From Amycolatopsis sp. NBRC 101858 (lineage in GTDB: Bacteria > Actinomycetota > Actinomycetes > Mycobacteriales > Pseudonocardiaceae): a DNA stretch of 64,000 nucleotides. The notes under the pieces are model-generated. The model saw only the letters and a program-made list of their open reading frames with translations. It did no database searches and was not told the origin of the DNA. The stretch covers positions 868,001-932,000 of the forward strand of contig NZ_BSTD01000002.1 of NCBI RefSeq assembly GCF_030269325.1, given 5' to 3'. Shown here piece by piece: positions 7,098-16,194 of this stretch (the stretch's first letter is position 1; every line of letters starts with the position of its first letter). A program made the translations under genes and the position numbers.

Positions 7098-10040
7098 TCA
7101 GGTCCTGATCTTCGTCAAGACTTCACGAGTCCGGTCCTGTGCCGGGGATTCACTGGTGACGGCCGTGAGCTCCCGCAGCGCGCGCAGCTCCCACAGCGGG
7201 AACCCGAGCTCCGCGAACACCCCGGCCGAGGTCCGCAGCAGCCGCGCGGCCTCCGGTCCGGCTCCCTCGTCCGCGTGGGTCCGGCCGAGGCTGAGCAGGG
7301 TGTACCCGGCACCGCGGCGGTCCCGCAGGTCCCGGAACACGCCCATCGCGACGCGCAGGTGCCACCGCGCGCCCGCCGGGTCGCCCGCCCGGCGGCGGAG
7401 CTCGGCGAGGCTGCGGTGGGTGTAGGCGGCGGCGTGCCGGTGCCCGATCTGCTCGAACAGCGCCAGCGAGCGCGTCAGGCAGCCTTCCCCCTCACCGAGT
7501 TCCCCCGCGTCGGTGTGCAGGTCGCCGAGGCTGCGCAGGACGTGCGCCTCCCAGTGCCGCTCGCGGGTGCGCACGGCGCCGCCGAGCGCGCCGGTGAGCA
7601 GGTCGGCGGCCTGGTCGCAGCCGCCGTGGCGGCGCAGGACGTCGGCGTAGCGCTTGGCGGCGTGGTCGTGCCCGCGGCCGTCGTCGCACTCCCGGGCCAG
7701 CAGCATGCTCACTTCGAAGCTCTCGACGGCGCGCCGCACGTCCCCGACGTCCTCGGCCAGCGATCCCAGCTGCGCCGCCGCGGCCGCCTGCCCGTGGCGG
7801 TCGCCGCACTCGCGCAGCAGGCCGAGCGCCTCCACCAGCGCGGCCTCGGCGGCCCGCGGGTCACCGCCGTCGAGGTCGACGTCGGCGCGCGCGGCCAGCA
7901 CCGCGCCGGTGCCCTGCGGGTCGTCCAGCCGCCGGAAGCGGTTCTCGGCCATGACGAAGTAGTTCCGCGCCTGCCGCGCGCGGCCGTGCTGCCAGTGCAC
8001 CGAGCCGAGGTTGTAGAGCTTTTCGGCTTCGGCGTGCGGGTCCTGGCGGCGGCGGGCCGCGGCGAGGCCGAGCACCGAGACGGCGCGGGCGGCGTGGCCG
8101 AGCCACGGCGTGCCGGCCAGCGCGGTGTAGGCGTCGGCGAGGCGCTCGGTGAGGTCGTGCCAGCCGTGCGCGCCGGCCAGCCGCGCGGCCGCGGCCAGGT
8201 GCGCGGACTCTTCGGCCGCCCAGGCCGCCGGATCGGCCGCGACCTGCCGCAGTGCGGCGGGATCCGGCTTCGCCGAGCCGGCCGGCGTTCGGCCCCGGGC
8301 GTGTTCGGCGAGCGCGAGCGTGACCTCGCACGCGCGGCGCAGCGCGACCCGGTCCGTCTCCGGCGGCGTGCCTTCGGTCAGGACGAGGCGCGCGAACGGC
8401 GCCACGGCCCAGTGCGTCCCGGCCGGGTCCAGCAGGTGGGCGCCGGCCAGGGTGTCGAGCCGGTCGCGAGCCTCGTCGAGGGGACGGTCCAGCAGCGCGG
8501 CGGCACACCAGTCCGGGACGGGCCCGGCGAACGCGGCGAGCAGCCGCAGCAGGTAGCGGTCCGGGGCGGGCCGTTCGCGCAGGGCCGACGTCACGGCGGT
8601 GCGGACGCCGAGATCGCCCGTGGTCAGCTCGTCGAGCCGGCGGCGGTCGTCGGCGAGCCGGGCCGCGACGTCGGAGACGCGCTGGTTCGGCCGCGCGGCG
8701 AGCTTCACCCCGGCGATCCGGACGGCGAGCGCGAGCCCGGCGCAGTGGCCGAGAAGCCGGTGCACCGCGTCGGGTTCCGCCCGCAGCCGCTCCTCCCCCG
8801 CGATCGCCTCGAGCAACGCCCAGGCGTCCTCTGTGGACAGTCCGGCGACCGGGATCGGCCTGGCTCCGCACAGGCCGGGCAGCTCCCGGCGCGCGGTGAC
8901 CAGCGTCGCGCAGCCGGGCCCGCTCGGCAGCAGTGCCCGCACCTGGGCCTCGTTCGTGACGTCCTCCAGCAGCACCAGCAGCCGCCGGTCCGCGGTGTAG
9001 CTGCGCCAGAGCCCGGTCAGGCCGGCGCGGTCGGCCAGTTCCGCGGGGGTCGCGCCGAGCAGGCGCAGGAACCCGGTCAGGATCGTCGCCGGGTCGGCGT
9101 CCCGCAGCGACGCCGTCAGCTGGCCGTCGGGGAACCGGCGGCGCGCCCGCCACGCCGCTTGCACCGCCAGCGCGGACTTCCCGGCGCCGGCGGCCCCGTG
9201 CAGCACGACCGGGCCCGGGCCGCGCAGAGCCCGGGCGACGTCGGCGAGCTCGGCCGTGCGGCCGGTGAAGTCGGGCACCGCGGGCGGGAGCTGGGCGGGC
9301 GGCCCGGGCGTCGTCCAGTCGGTGCCGGCGATCCGGCGGTACACCGCGACGAGGTCGTCACCCGGCCAGACGCCCGCCTCCTCCCAGAGCGCCCGCCGCG
9401 TCCGGCGGAGCACCTCCAGGGCCGATTCGCGGTGGCCGACGGCACCGAGCGCGGACGCGAGCCGGGCGGCGAACCGCTCGTCGGCGGGGCGGGCCGCGAC
9501 GACCGGGTCGAGCCGTTCGACGACGGCCCGGCCGTCACCGTCGGCGAGTTCCAGCTCGACCAGCTGCAGCAACGCGGCCGAGCGCCGGTCCTCCAGCCAC
9601 AGCTTGTGCGCCTCCAGCAGCGGCCCGCCCGCGACGTCGGCGAAGGCGTCACCCCGCCAGCACGCCAGCGCCCGTTCGAGCGCGCGCCGGCGTTGCGCGC
9701 GGTCGTCGGCGCCGGAGGACAGCAGCGTCAGGAAGTCGTCCGCGTCCAGCTCCCCCGGCTCGACGGTCAGCGCGTACCCACGAGGCCCCGAGCGCAGGCG
9801 CTGCCCGGCCTCGGCCGCCCCGAGGCCGGGCGAGAGCGTCTTGCGCAGCTTCGACACGGTGACCTGCACGATCGCCGCGGCGCTGGACGGCGCGCCGTCC
9901 GGCCACAGCTCGTCGACGAGCGTGTCGCGGCCGACGTACTGGCCGGCGCGCGCGAGCAGGACGGCGAGCAGCCGGCGTGGCTGAGCCGCCGACGGCAGCG
10001 CGACGGAGGCCGTCATCGGGCCGAGGACCTGGAACCGCAC
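7098..10040 (-). CDS. AfsR/SARP-type transcriptional regulator with NB-ARC and TPR domains
   Basis: 980 residues from GTG 10040. Residues about 1-90 form an OmpR-like winged-helix DNA-binding domain and about 95-240 the bacterial transcriptional activation (BTAD) domain, together the SARP architecture. An NB-ARC-like ATPase follows, with its P-loop GAAGAGKSA near residue 283. The last third (about 640-970) is TPR repeats, for example LRECGDRHGQAAAAAQLGSL. This is the layout of Streptomyces AfsR, which activates antibiotic or developmental genes after ATP-dependent oligomerisation. No biosynthetic cluster is next to it here, so its targets are unknown. It is divergent from no gene, and the next gene upstream (10142-10846) is also on the minus strand. 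Confidence 0.92.
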   Translation of the reverse strand: MRFQVLGPMTASVALPSAAQPRRLLAVLLARAGQYVGRDTLVDELWPDGAPSSAAAIVQVTVSKLRKTLSPGLGAAEAGQRLRSGPRGYALTVEPGELDADDFLTLLSSGADDRAQRRRALERALACWRGDAFADVAGGPLLEAHKLWLEDRRSAALLQLVELELADGDGRAVVERLDPVVAARPADERFAARLASALGAVGHRESALEVLRRTRRALWEEAGVWPGDDLVAVYRRIAGTDWTTPGPPAQLPPAVPDFTGRTAELADVARALRGPGPVVLHGAAGAGKSALAVQAAWRARRRFPDGQLTASLRDADPATILTGFLRLLGATPAELADRAGLTGLWRSYTADRRLLVLLEDVTNEAQVRALLPSGPGCATLVTARRELPGLCGARPIPVAGLSTEDAWALLEAIAGEERLRAEPDAVHRLLGHCAGLALAVRIAGVKLAARPNQRVSDVAARLADDRRRLDELTTGDLGVRTAVTSALRERPAPDRYLLRLLAAFAGPVPDWCAAALLDRPLDEARDRLDTLAGAHLLDPAGTHWAVAPFARLVLTEGTPPETDRVALRRACEVTLALAEHARGRTPAGSAKPDPAALRQVAADPAAWAAEESAHLAAAARLAGAHGWHDLTERLADAYTALAGTPWLGHAARAVSVLGLAAARRRQDPHAEAEKLYNLGSVHWQHGRARQARNYFVMAENRFRRLDDPQGTGAVLAARADVDLDGGDPRAAEAALVEALGLLRECGDRHGQAAAAAQLGSLAEDVGDVRRAVESFEVSMLLARECDDGRGHDHAAKRYADVLRRHGGCDQAADLLTGALGGAVRTRERHWEAHVLRSLGDLHTDAGELGEGEGCLTRSLALFEQIGHRHAAAYTHRSLAELRRRAGDPAGARWHLRVAMGVFRDLRDRRGAGYTLLSLGRTHADEGAGPEAARLLRTSAGVFAELGFPLWELRALRELTAVTSESPAQDRTREVLTKIRT

Positions 10041-10141
10041 GGCTACACCTCACCCGCGAGATCACCTGATCGAGCGGGGTGAATGTAGCCGTCCGGACTC
10101 TGGCATTTCCCTCGTTCACCCGGATGGCCGACGACGTTGGT

Positions 10142-10846
10142 TCAGGTGTGCGCGAGCAGCTTGCCCAGGAGCTCCGGATTGTCCGCCAGCCCGGCCTTCA
10201 GCGTGTGCTCGCGCAGCGGCTTGAGGTCGCCGTAGGGCTGGTTTTCCCAGTCCAGAGCGCCCTGCGGCGGCTCCGGGTCGTACTCGATGGCGAACTGGAC
10301 GTTCGTCGCGAGCTGCCGTCCGGCCAGCCGTTCGACCAGGTGCAGCGCGAGGTCGATCCCGGCCGAGACGCCCGCCGCGGTGATCACCGGGCCGTCCTCG
10401 ACCCAGCGCTCGGCCACCGGCGTCGCGCCCAGGCCGGTCAGCACGTCCCGGAACATCCAGTGGGTGGTGGCCCGCCTGCCTTCGAGGAGCCCGGCCGCGC
10501 CCAGGATCAGGGCGCCGGTGCAGACCGACGTCACCAGCTCGGCACCGGCGGCCGCGGTGCGCAGCCAGGCGAGGAGGCGCTCGTCCGCCATGGCCCGCAG
10601 CGTCGGCACGGTGCCGCCGGGCACCAGCACCGCGTAGGGCGCGGGCACCTCGTCGAAGGTGTGGCTCGGCGCGACGCTCAGCGGCGTGTCGGTGCCGACG
10701 GTGTCCTTCGTGGCGCCGACGACCACGGTCCGGAAGCGCGGGTCCATCTGGGCCAGGGCACTCAGCACCTGGAGCGGGCCCACCAGGTCCAGCGGCGTCA
10801 GGCCCGGGTAGACGACGAAGGCGAGGGTCTTCTGCTCAGCGGTCAT
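10142..10846 (-). CDS. DJ-1/PfpI family protein (isonitrile hydratase-like)
   Basis: 234 residues from ATG 10846; GTG 10855 is an in-frame alternative. A single DJ-1/PfpI domain with the nucleophile-elbow cysteine in SVCTGA (about residue 109) and the preceding Glu-region typical of the family. Members include isonitrile hydratases, glyoxalases and chaperones, and the reaction cannot be fixed from sequence. It is divergently transcribed from a GlxA-type regulator across about 100 bases. That arrangement is common for InhA-like isonitrile hydratases and suggests the regulator controls this gene. Confidence 0.82.
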   Translation of the reverse strand: MTAEQKTLAFVVYPGLTPLDLVGPLQVLSALAQMDPRFRTVVVGATKDTVGTDTPLSVAPSHTFDEVPAPYAVLVPGGTVPTLRAMADERLLAWLRTAAAGAELVTSVCTGALILGAAGLLEGRRATTHWMFRDVLTGLGATPVAERWVEDGPVITAAGVSAGIDLALHLVERLAGRQLATNVQFAIEYDPEPPQGALDWENQPYGDLKPLREHTLKAGLADNPELLGKLLAHT

Positions 10847-10944
10847 ACCCCTCACCCTGGCGGGGAGCGCCGGTGCGGTGGACGCGGATGTCCGAAATCC
10901 TGCGAACCGCGTCCGAAGGCCGGTCCGGCTGCTAGCGTGCGATC

Positions 10945-11922
10945 ATGGCAGGCTCACCCAGACGGGTCACGATCGTCGGATTTCCCGACGTCGAGCTGCT
11001 GGACGTCGCCTGCCCGGCGGACGTCCTCGACGCCGCCAACCGCCACGGCGCCCGCCCGCCGTACGAGATCCGGCTCGCCACGATCGACGGCCAGGCCATC
11101 CGCACGTGCTCCGGGCTGATCCTGCAGCCCCACCTCCGTCTCGACCAGGTGGCGGGCGACCTCGACACGCTGATCGTCGCGGGCGGCTGGGGCAGCACGA
11201 CGGCGGCGTCCGACGAGCGCGTGCTGGCCCACCTGCGGCGGCTGGCCCAGACCAGCAGGCGGGTGGCGTCGGTCTGCACGGGCGCGGAGGTGCTCGCCGC
11301 GGCGGGCCTGCTCAACGGCCGCCGCGCGACGACCCACTGGCGCTGGGCGGCGAGGCTGGCGGACGCGTACCCGGCGGTGACGGTGGACCCGGTGCCGCTC
11401 TACATCCAGCACGGCAACGTCTACACGGCCGCCGGGGTGACCAGCGGGCTGGACCTGACGATGGCGCTCGTGGAGGCCGACCACGGGCCGACGCTGGCGC
11501 GTGAGGTAGCCCGGTCCCTGGTGACGTACCTGCAGCGGCCGGGGAACCAGGCCCAGGTCAGCCTGTTCCTGGCCGGCCCGCCGCCGGAGCACCGCGAGGT
11601 CCGCGACCTGACCGCGTACATCGCCGAGCACCTCGACGAAGACCTCGGCACGCCGGCACTGGCGGCCCGCGCGGGGATCAGCACCCGCCAGCTGACCCGC
11701 CTGTTCGACGCGCACCTCGGGACTACGCCGGGCAAGTACGTCCGCACGGTCCGCACCGAGCACGCGGCCCGCCTGCTCTCCGGCAGCGACCTCCCCCTGG
11801 CGACGATCGCCCGCCGCTGCGGCTTCGGCTCGACGGAAACCCTGCGGCAGGCGTTCCTCGACCACTTCGACACCCCGCCGTCGGCCTACCGGCGCGTCCA
11901 CGTCCGCCAGGCCTACGGCTGA
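10945..11922 (+). CDS. GlxA-family AraC transcriptional regulator (DJ-1 + AraC HTH)
   Basis: 325 residues from ATG 10945. Residues 5-190 form a DJ-1/PfpI-like sensor domain with the cysteine of SVCTGAE at C111. Residues about 205-318 form an AraC/XylS double helix-turn-helix, with the second-helix signature IARRCGFGSTETLRQAF and the PSAYRR ending. In this family the DJ-1 domain is thought to sense a small molecule and is not usually catalytic. Divergent from the DJ-1 gene ending at 10142, the probable target. Confidence 0.88.
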   Translation: MAGSPRRVTIVGFPDVELLDVACPADVLDAANRHGARPPYEIRLATIDGQAIRTCSGLILQPHLRLDQVAGDLDTLIVAGGWGSTTAASDERVLAHLRRLAQTSRRVASVCTGAEVLAAAGLLNGRRATTHWRWAARLADAYPAVTVDPVPLYIQHGNVYTAAGVTSGLDLTMALVEADHGPTLAREVARSLVTYLQRPGNQAQVSLFLAGPPPEHREVRDLTAYIAEHLDEDLGTPALAARAGISTRQLTRLFDAHLGTTPGKYVRTVRTEHAARLLSGSDLPLATIARRCGFGSTETLRQAFLDHFDTPPSAYRRVHVRQAYG

Positions 11923-11947
11923 CGCCGTGTCGACCCCGCAATCACGC

Positions 11948-12070
11948 GTGTCGTCCATTCGATCACGCGTGTCGGCCTCCAGATCACGCCGAGGGCGCAG
12001 CCGGCTCACGTGATCAGGCGGTCGACACGCGTGTCTGGAGGGTCGACACGCGTGATCGAATGGACGACAC
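11948..12070. repeat. long inverted repeat built of CACGCGTGTCG units
   Basis: Two perfectly complementary 27-base arms, 11948-11974 and 12044-12070, are separated by 69 bases. With a few mismatches the pairing extends inward to about 11987 and 12031 (CCTCCAGA against TCTGGAGG). Inside the arms the unit GATCACGCGTGTCG recurs, itself centred on the palindrome CACGCGTG. It lies between two co-oriented genes and could fold as a large cruciform or terminator. Its modular look suggests a dispersed intergenic repeat family. Confidence 0.85.
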
Positions 12071-12143
12071 GGCGCATCCGGACGAACCGGGCCGTCGGCG
12101 GCCCCTTGCGCGGACCCGGGAAACCCGCTGTCAGGATGTGCGC

Positions 12144-13673
12144 GTGGACCGCCCCGACCTGGACGACGACGCAACCGGCCCGATTCGCCGGATCACGGAC
12201 GAGGTGTCCGCTTCGCCGGCCGGAACGCCCCGCAAGCCCGTCCGCCGGACACCGCCCGAGGGCGCGCGCCGCGCCGCCGATCCCTCCCGCCGCCGCACCG
12301 ACACCGGACCGCAGCGCGTTCAAGCGAACGGCACGCGGCGCGCTGCCGGGGACAAGCGCGCCGACACCGGGCCCCAGCGCGTCCCGAACGGAACCAAGCC
12401 GCGCACCGCGAAAAAGCCCGAGGCACCCGTCGAAACCGGGCACGGCCATGGACACGGGCACGGCCCCGCGGCCCCGGCGTCGAAGCGGGTCCGGCTGCTC
12501 CTGATCTGGCTGCTCGCCCCGCTCGCCCTGGCCACCGTCGTCGGCATGATCGTGCTCTACCCCTGGGGCAAACCGGACCCGACGAGCGTCGTCCCGCAGG
12601 GCACGCCTGTCGCCGCGAACATCACCGCCACCAACACCGGCCCCTGCCTCGCCCAGGGCCAGGTCCAGGTCGGCGACCAGACGGACCCGAACGCGAAACC
12701 CTGCCTGACCGCCGACCTCACCATGACCGACGGCCCGGCGAGCGGGAAGCAGCTCAAGCTGACCGTGCCGATCGAGCCCAGCACCCCGCGGTTCTCCGCG
12801 GGCGACGCCGTCGTGCTCGCCTACAACGGCGGGAACGCGGGCGACCCGGCGAGCTTCCAGCTGGTCGACTTCCAGCGCGGCACCCCGCTGCTCGTGCTCG
12901 CCGCACTCTTCGCCGTCGCCGTGCTGGTGCTCGGCCGCTGGCAGGGACTGGCCGCGCTGGTCGCGCTCGGCCTGTCCTTCCTGGTGATCGCCCTGTTCAT
13001 CCTCCCGGCCATCCTCGCCGGCGAAAACCCCCTGGTCGTGGCCATCGCGGGATCCGGCGCGATCATGTTCATCGCGCTCTACCTGACCCACGGCCTCACG
13101 GCGAGAACCTCGGCGGCCGTCCTCGGGACGCTCGCCAGCCTCGCCCTGATCGGCGTCCTGTCGGCGATCTTCTCCGCCGCGGCGTCGCTGACCGGGCTCG
13201 ACGACAGCACGTCGACGCTCATCGGGTCGCTCGGCCACGGCATCGACTCGCGCGGCCTGCTGCTCGCCGGCGTCGTGATCGGCGCGCTCGGCGTGCTCGA
13301 CGACGTCACGGTCACCCAGACCAGCGCCGTCTGGGAGCTCCGCCGCGCCAACCCGGACCTCAGCTGGCAGGAGCTGTACCGCTCGGGCCTGCGGATCGGC
13401 CGCGACCACGTCGGTTCGGCGGTCAACACGCTCGTCATGGCCTACGCCGGGGCCGCGCTGCCGGTGCTGCTGTACTCGTCGATCTCCGGCGTCGGCCTGG
13501 GTGCGCTCCTCGGCAGCGAAGAGATCGCCCAGGAGATCATCCGGACGCTCGCCGGCAGTGTCGGCATCGTGGCAGCCGTCCCGGTGACGACGATCCTGGC
13601 CGCGCTGATCGCGTCCCGCGAGCCCGCCGGGTACCTCAGCAGCACCACGAAGGCCGTTCCGTCCCACCCGTAA
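12144..13673 (+). CDS. YibE/F family membrane protein
   Basis: 509 residues from GTG 12144. An earlier in-frame ATG at 12060 lies inside the inverted repeat and is less likely. Residues 1-110 are charged and disordered, with an internal duplication around DTGPQRV and a His-Gly run (GHGHGHGHG). One helix near 115-140 is followed by an extracytoplasmic beta-rich stretch and then seven or eight helices of the YibE/F domain, including the conserved LGVLDDVTVTQTSAVWELR and the late GVGLGALLGSEEIAQEI segment. The family is widespread and uncharacterised; transport has been suggested. Confidence 0.85.
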   Translation: MDRPDLDDDATGPIRRITDEVSASPAGTPRKPVRRTPPEGARRAADPSRRRTDTGPQRVQANGTRRAAGDKRADTGPQRVPNGTKPRTAKKPEAPVETGHGHGHGHGPAAPASKRVRLLLIWLLAPLALATVVGMIVLYPWGKPDPTSVVPQGTPVAANITATNTGPCLAQGQVQVGDQTDPNAKPCLTADLTMTDGPASGKQLKLTVPIEPSTPRFSAGDAVVLAYNGGNAGDPASFQLVDFQRGTPLLVLAALFAVAVLVLGRWQGLAALVALGLSFLVIALFILPAILAGENPLVVAIAGSGAIMFIALYLTHGLTARTSAAVLGTLASLALIGVLSAIFSAAASLTGLDDSTSTLIGSLGHGIDSRGLLLAGVVIGALGVLDDVTVTQTSAVWELRRANPDLSWQELYRSGLRIGRDHVGSAVNTLVMAYAGAALPVLLYSSISGVGLGALLGSEEIAQEIIRTLAGSVGIVAAVPVTTILAALIASREPAGYLSSTTKAVPSHP

Positions 13674-13746
13674 CACCGGCGCACCCCGGCCGCGCCGGAC
13701 CGGCGAGAACGCGGTAGGAAGGCGGCAGCCGACCCGGGGAGACGCC

Positions 13747-13992
13747 ATGTTCGTGCTCATCGGCCCGCGGCAGGTCGTGCGCGGTGCGCTGCGGGTGGTC
13801 ACCGCGACCGTCCAGGCCGTCGAGTCCCTGCCGCGCATCGCGGCCGCCCTCGAGGACGTGCGCGCCACCCTGCACCACGTCGAGCGCCTCGCCGCGTACA
13901 TCGCCCAGGAGGTCCCGGAGCTCGTCTACCAGCTCGAGCAGCTGCGCGAAGCCGACGATGAGCTCAGTCGAGAGTCGCCACGAACCGGCTGA
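13747..13992 (+). CDS. small helical protein of unknown function
   Basis: 81 residues from ATG 13747, with GGGGAG 6 bases upstream. Predominantly alpha-helical with an amphipathic stretch from about residue 25 to 75 (ALEDVRATLHHVERLAAYI), rich in Glu at the end. No family recognised. Its 3' end overlaps the convergent gene ending at 13964 by 29 bases, which is unusual but tolerable. Good ribosome site and codon usage support reality. Confidence 0.55.
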   Translation: MFVLIGPRQVVRGALRVVTATVQAVESLPRIAAALEDVRATLHHVERLAAYIAQEVPELVYQLEQLREADDELSRESPRTG

Positions 13993-14611
13993 CGGCCTCC
14001 ATCGTGAACCGCTGCACGTACTTGCCCGACGGCGCCACCGACGCGAGCCGGTAGAGCGGGCGGTCCGCCACGCCGGAGCCGCGCGCCTCGGCCTTCAGCT
14101 CGGCGACCAGCAGCTCCCCGAACACGAGCCCGTTCGCCTCGACATTGTTCATCAGGGCGTTCGCCAGCTTCCGCAGCTGCAGGATGCCCAGCTCGCGCCC
14201 GCCGGTCCCGGAGAACACCGCGAGGTCGACCTTCCCGACCTTGCCCCGCTGGCCGGCGTTGACCAGCAGGCTCACCGTGCGGGAGCCGCGGACGTCGCCG
14301 ATCACCAGGTCGAGCCGGGTCGCGGTGACCAGGTTGACCCGGCGCAGCCCCCAGGTGCGCACGAGCAGCGTCGAGCCCTCCAGCCAGACGCGGCGCCGGA
14401 TGCTGACGGCCATGACGTACAGCAGCGGCAGCGCGATCACCAGGGCGACGATCAAGCCGATCAGCGTGCCGCCGATCAGGCCCGCGACGCCCCCGAACGC
14501 GGCGGCGACGATCACCACCCCGATCAGCCCCGAGATCCCGCGGCGACGGCGTCCGCGCGGGTCCTCCTCGAACAGCGCCAGCCGTTCTTCCGTCTCCTCG
14601 GCCATGCTCAT
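13964..14611 (-). CDS. PH-like membrane protein of unknown function
   Basis: 215 residues from ATG 14611, which overlaps the stop of the MBL gene as ATGA. Residues about 25-70 form two adjacent membrane helices. The remainder is a soluble beta-rich region that could be a bacterial PH-type domain (RRRVWLEGSTLLVRTWGL), followed by helices. No catalytic motif. Coupled to the hydrolase gene, so it is probably co-expressed. Family name uncertain. Confidence 0.72.
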   Translation of the reverse strand: MSMAEETEERLALFEEDPRGRRRRGISGLIGVVIVAAAFGGVAGLIGGTLIGLIVALVIALPLLYVMAVSIRRRVWLEGSTLLVRTWGLRRVNLVTATRLDLVIGDVRGSRTVSLLVNAGQRGKVGKVDLAVFSGTGGRELGILQLRKLANALMNNVEANGLVFGELLVAELKAEARGSGVADRPLYRLASVAPSGKYVQRFTMEAVSRFVATLD

Positions 14612-15192
14612 GCCCCTGTCCCGGCGAGGAACGGGTTGCCCGCGCGTTCCCGCCCGATCGTCGTCGCCGGGCCGTGGCCCGGCAGCACCACCGTGTCGTC
14701 CGGCAGGCTCTCCAGCAGGGTCCGCACCGACTCCGCGTCGGCACCGCGGCCGACCGACCCGGCGAACAGCGTGTCGCCGGTCAGCGCGACCTGCCCGCCT
14801 TCGGGCGTCCGCAGGCCCAGCACCACCGATCCCGGAGTGTGCCCGGGCAGGTGCCGGACATCGACGGCCAAACCGGCGAAAGTGCCCGTCTCGAGCGGCA
14901 CGCTGTCGCCGTCGTACAAGTCCGCGTCGCCCGCGTGCAGGTGCAGCGGGACGCCGTGCTCGGCCGAGAGCGACGCGGCCGAACCGACGTGGTCGGGGTG
15001 CCCGTGGGTGGCCACGAGGGCCGCCGGGACCAGCCGGTGTTCGGCGAGCGCGGCGGCCAGCGGCGCGGCGACCTCCTGCCCCGGATCCACGACCACGCAC
15101 GGCCCGCCGGCGGCCTCCGCCAGCAGGTAGCAGTTGGCCTGCAGCGGGCCGCTGCCGAACCCGACGACGAGCACCGAACGCCTCCCGGACAT
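14608..15192 (-). CDS. metallo-beta-lactamase fold hydrolase (glyoxalase II-like)
   Basis: 194 residues from ATG 15192. Carries the metal-binding motif THGHPDHVGS near residue 64, the downstream ligands HTPGS, TGDTLF and a late GHGPATT. These are all hallmarks of small glyoxalase II-type MBL hydrolases, which cleave thioesters such as lactoylglutathione or mycothiol analogues. In actinobacteria a gene of this type neighbours the cyclophilin and rel genes, as it nearly does here. Divergent from the cyclophilin gene across 129 bases. Confidence 0.88.
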   Translation of the reverse strand: MSGRRSVLVVGFGSGPLQANCYLLAEAAGGPCVVVDPGQEVAAPLAAALAEHRLVPAALVATHGHPDHVGSAASLSAEHGVPLHLHAGDADLYDGDSVPLETGTFAGLAVDVRHLPGHTPGSVVLGLRTPEGGQVALTGDTLFAGSVGRGADAESVRTLLESLPDDTVVLPGHGPATTIGRERAGNPFLAGTGA

Positions 15193-15321
15193 CCGCGCCG
15201 GATGGCGCCGATCACGATCGGGTTGAGACTAGCGGGCCCTGTACATGGTCCTCACAGGCTGTGCCCATACACTGCCGCTACCTCAGACGTGTGACACAAG
15301 CGGAAACCTGGAGGGTACGGG

Positions 15322-16194
15322 GTGGCGACCAACCAGCAGCGCCGCGAAGCTGCGAAGCGCAAGCTCGAGAGGCAGCTCGAGCGCCGATTGGAGCAGCAGA
15401 AGCGACGCAGGAGGATCGGCGCTGGTGTCGTCGGCGTGGCTGTGCTCGTCGTGGCGGGCGTGGTGGTGTGGATCGTGAGCGCCAACGGCGGTGACAGCAC
15501 CGACACCGCGGCGTCGTCCTCGGCCGCTCCGCCGCCGACCGACCTCCAGATCCCGACGCAGCGCACCGCGCTGCCGAAGCGGACCGCGGCGCTGCCGAAC
15601 CCGACGACGTGCGACTTCAAGGCCGACACGACGGGCAAGGCGCCGAAGAAGGTGAACCTGCCCGACGGCAAGAACGTCCCGTCGACCGGCACGGTGAACG
15701 TGACGCTGAAGAGCACCGCGGGCGACATCCCGCTGACGCTCGACCGGGCGCTCGCGCCGTGCGCGGTGCAGAGCTTCGTCAGCCTCGCGAAGCAGAACTT
15801 CTACAACGACACCATGTGCCACCGGCTGGGCACCGAGGGCCTGCAGATGCTGCAGTGCGGTGACCCGTCGGCGACCGGCGACCCGACCCAGGACGGCCAG
15901 GGCGGCCCCGGCTACACGATGCCGGACGAGGCGTTCCCGGAGATCAAGTACGGCCGCGGCATCCTCGCGATGGCGAAGACGTCCGCGCCGAACTCGGGCG
16001 GCAGCCAGTTCTTCATGGTCTACGGCAGCGCCGAGGGCCTCCCGGCGGACTACTCGGTGTTCGGCAGCATCAGCGACGAGGGCCTGAAGGTCCTCGATGC
16101 GGTCGCCAAGGCGGGCATCGCGAACCCGAACCCGCAGGACGGCACCGGGGCGCCGACGAAGCAGGTCAAGTTCACGGGCGTCACCGTCCAGTAG
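15322..16194 (+). CDS. membrane-anchored cyclophilin-type peptidyl-prolyl isomerase
   Basis: 290 residues from GTG 15322, with GGAGGG upstream. Residues 1-32 are a strongly basic helix (RREAAKRKLERQLERRLEQ), 33-55 a single membrane helix, then a Ser/Thr/Pro linker. The cyclophilin domain occupies about 118-290. Conserved features include CHRLG around the catalytic Arg, GGDP-like CGDP, GGSQFFMVY and YSVFGSI. It should catalyse cis-trans proline isomerisation outside the membrane. In mycobacteria the equivalent gene sits next to rel; here accessory genes separate them. The next gene starts one base inside its stop. Confidence 0.92.
   Translation: MATNQQRREAAKRKLERQLERRLEQQKRRRRIGAGVVGVAVLVVAGVVVWIVSANGGDSTDTAASSSAAPPPTDLQIPTQRTALPKRTAALPNPTTCDFKADTTGKAPKKVNLPDGKNVPSTGTVNVTLKSTAGDIPLTLDRALAPCAVQSFVSLAKQNFYNDTMCHRLGTEGLQMLQCGDPSATGDPTQDGQGGPGYTMPDEAFPEIKYGRGILAMAKTSAPNSGGSQFFMVYGSAEGLPADYSVFGSISDEGLKVLDAVAKAGIANPNPQDGTGAPTKQVKFTGVTVQ

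Noticed and set aside
12060..12143. Upstream ATG for the YibE/F gene
   Set aside because: It lies inside the inverted repeat, and the extra 28 residues have no features; GTG 12144 is preferred.
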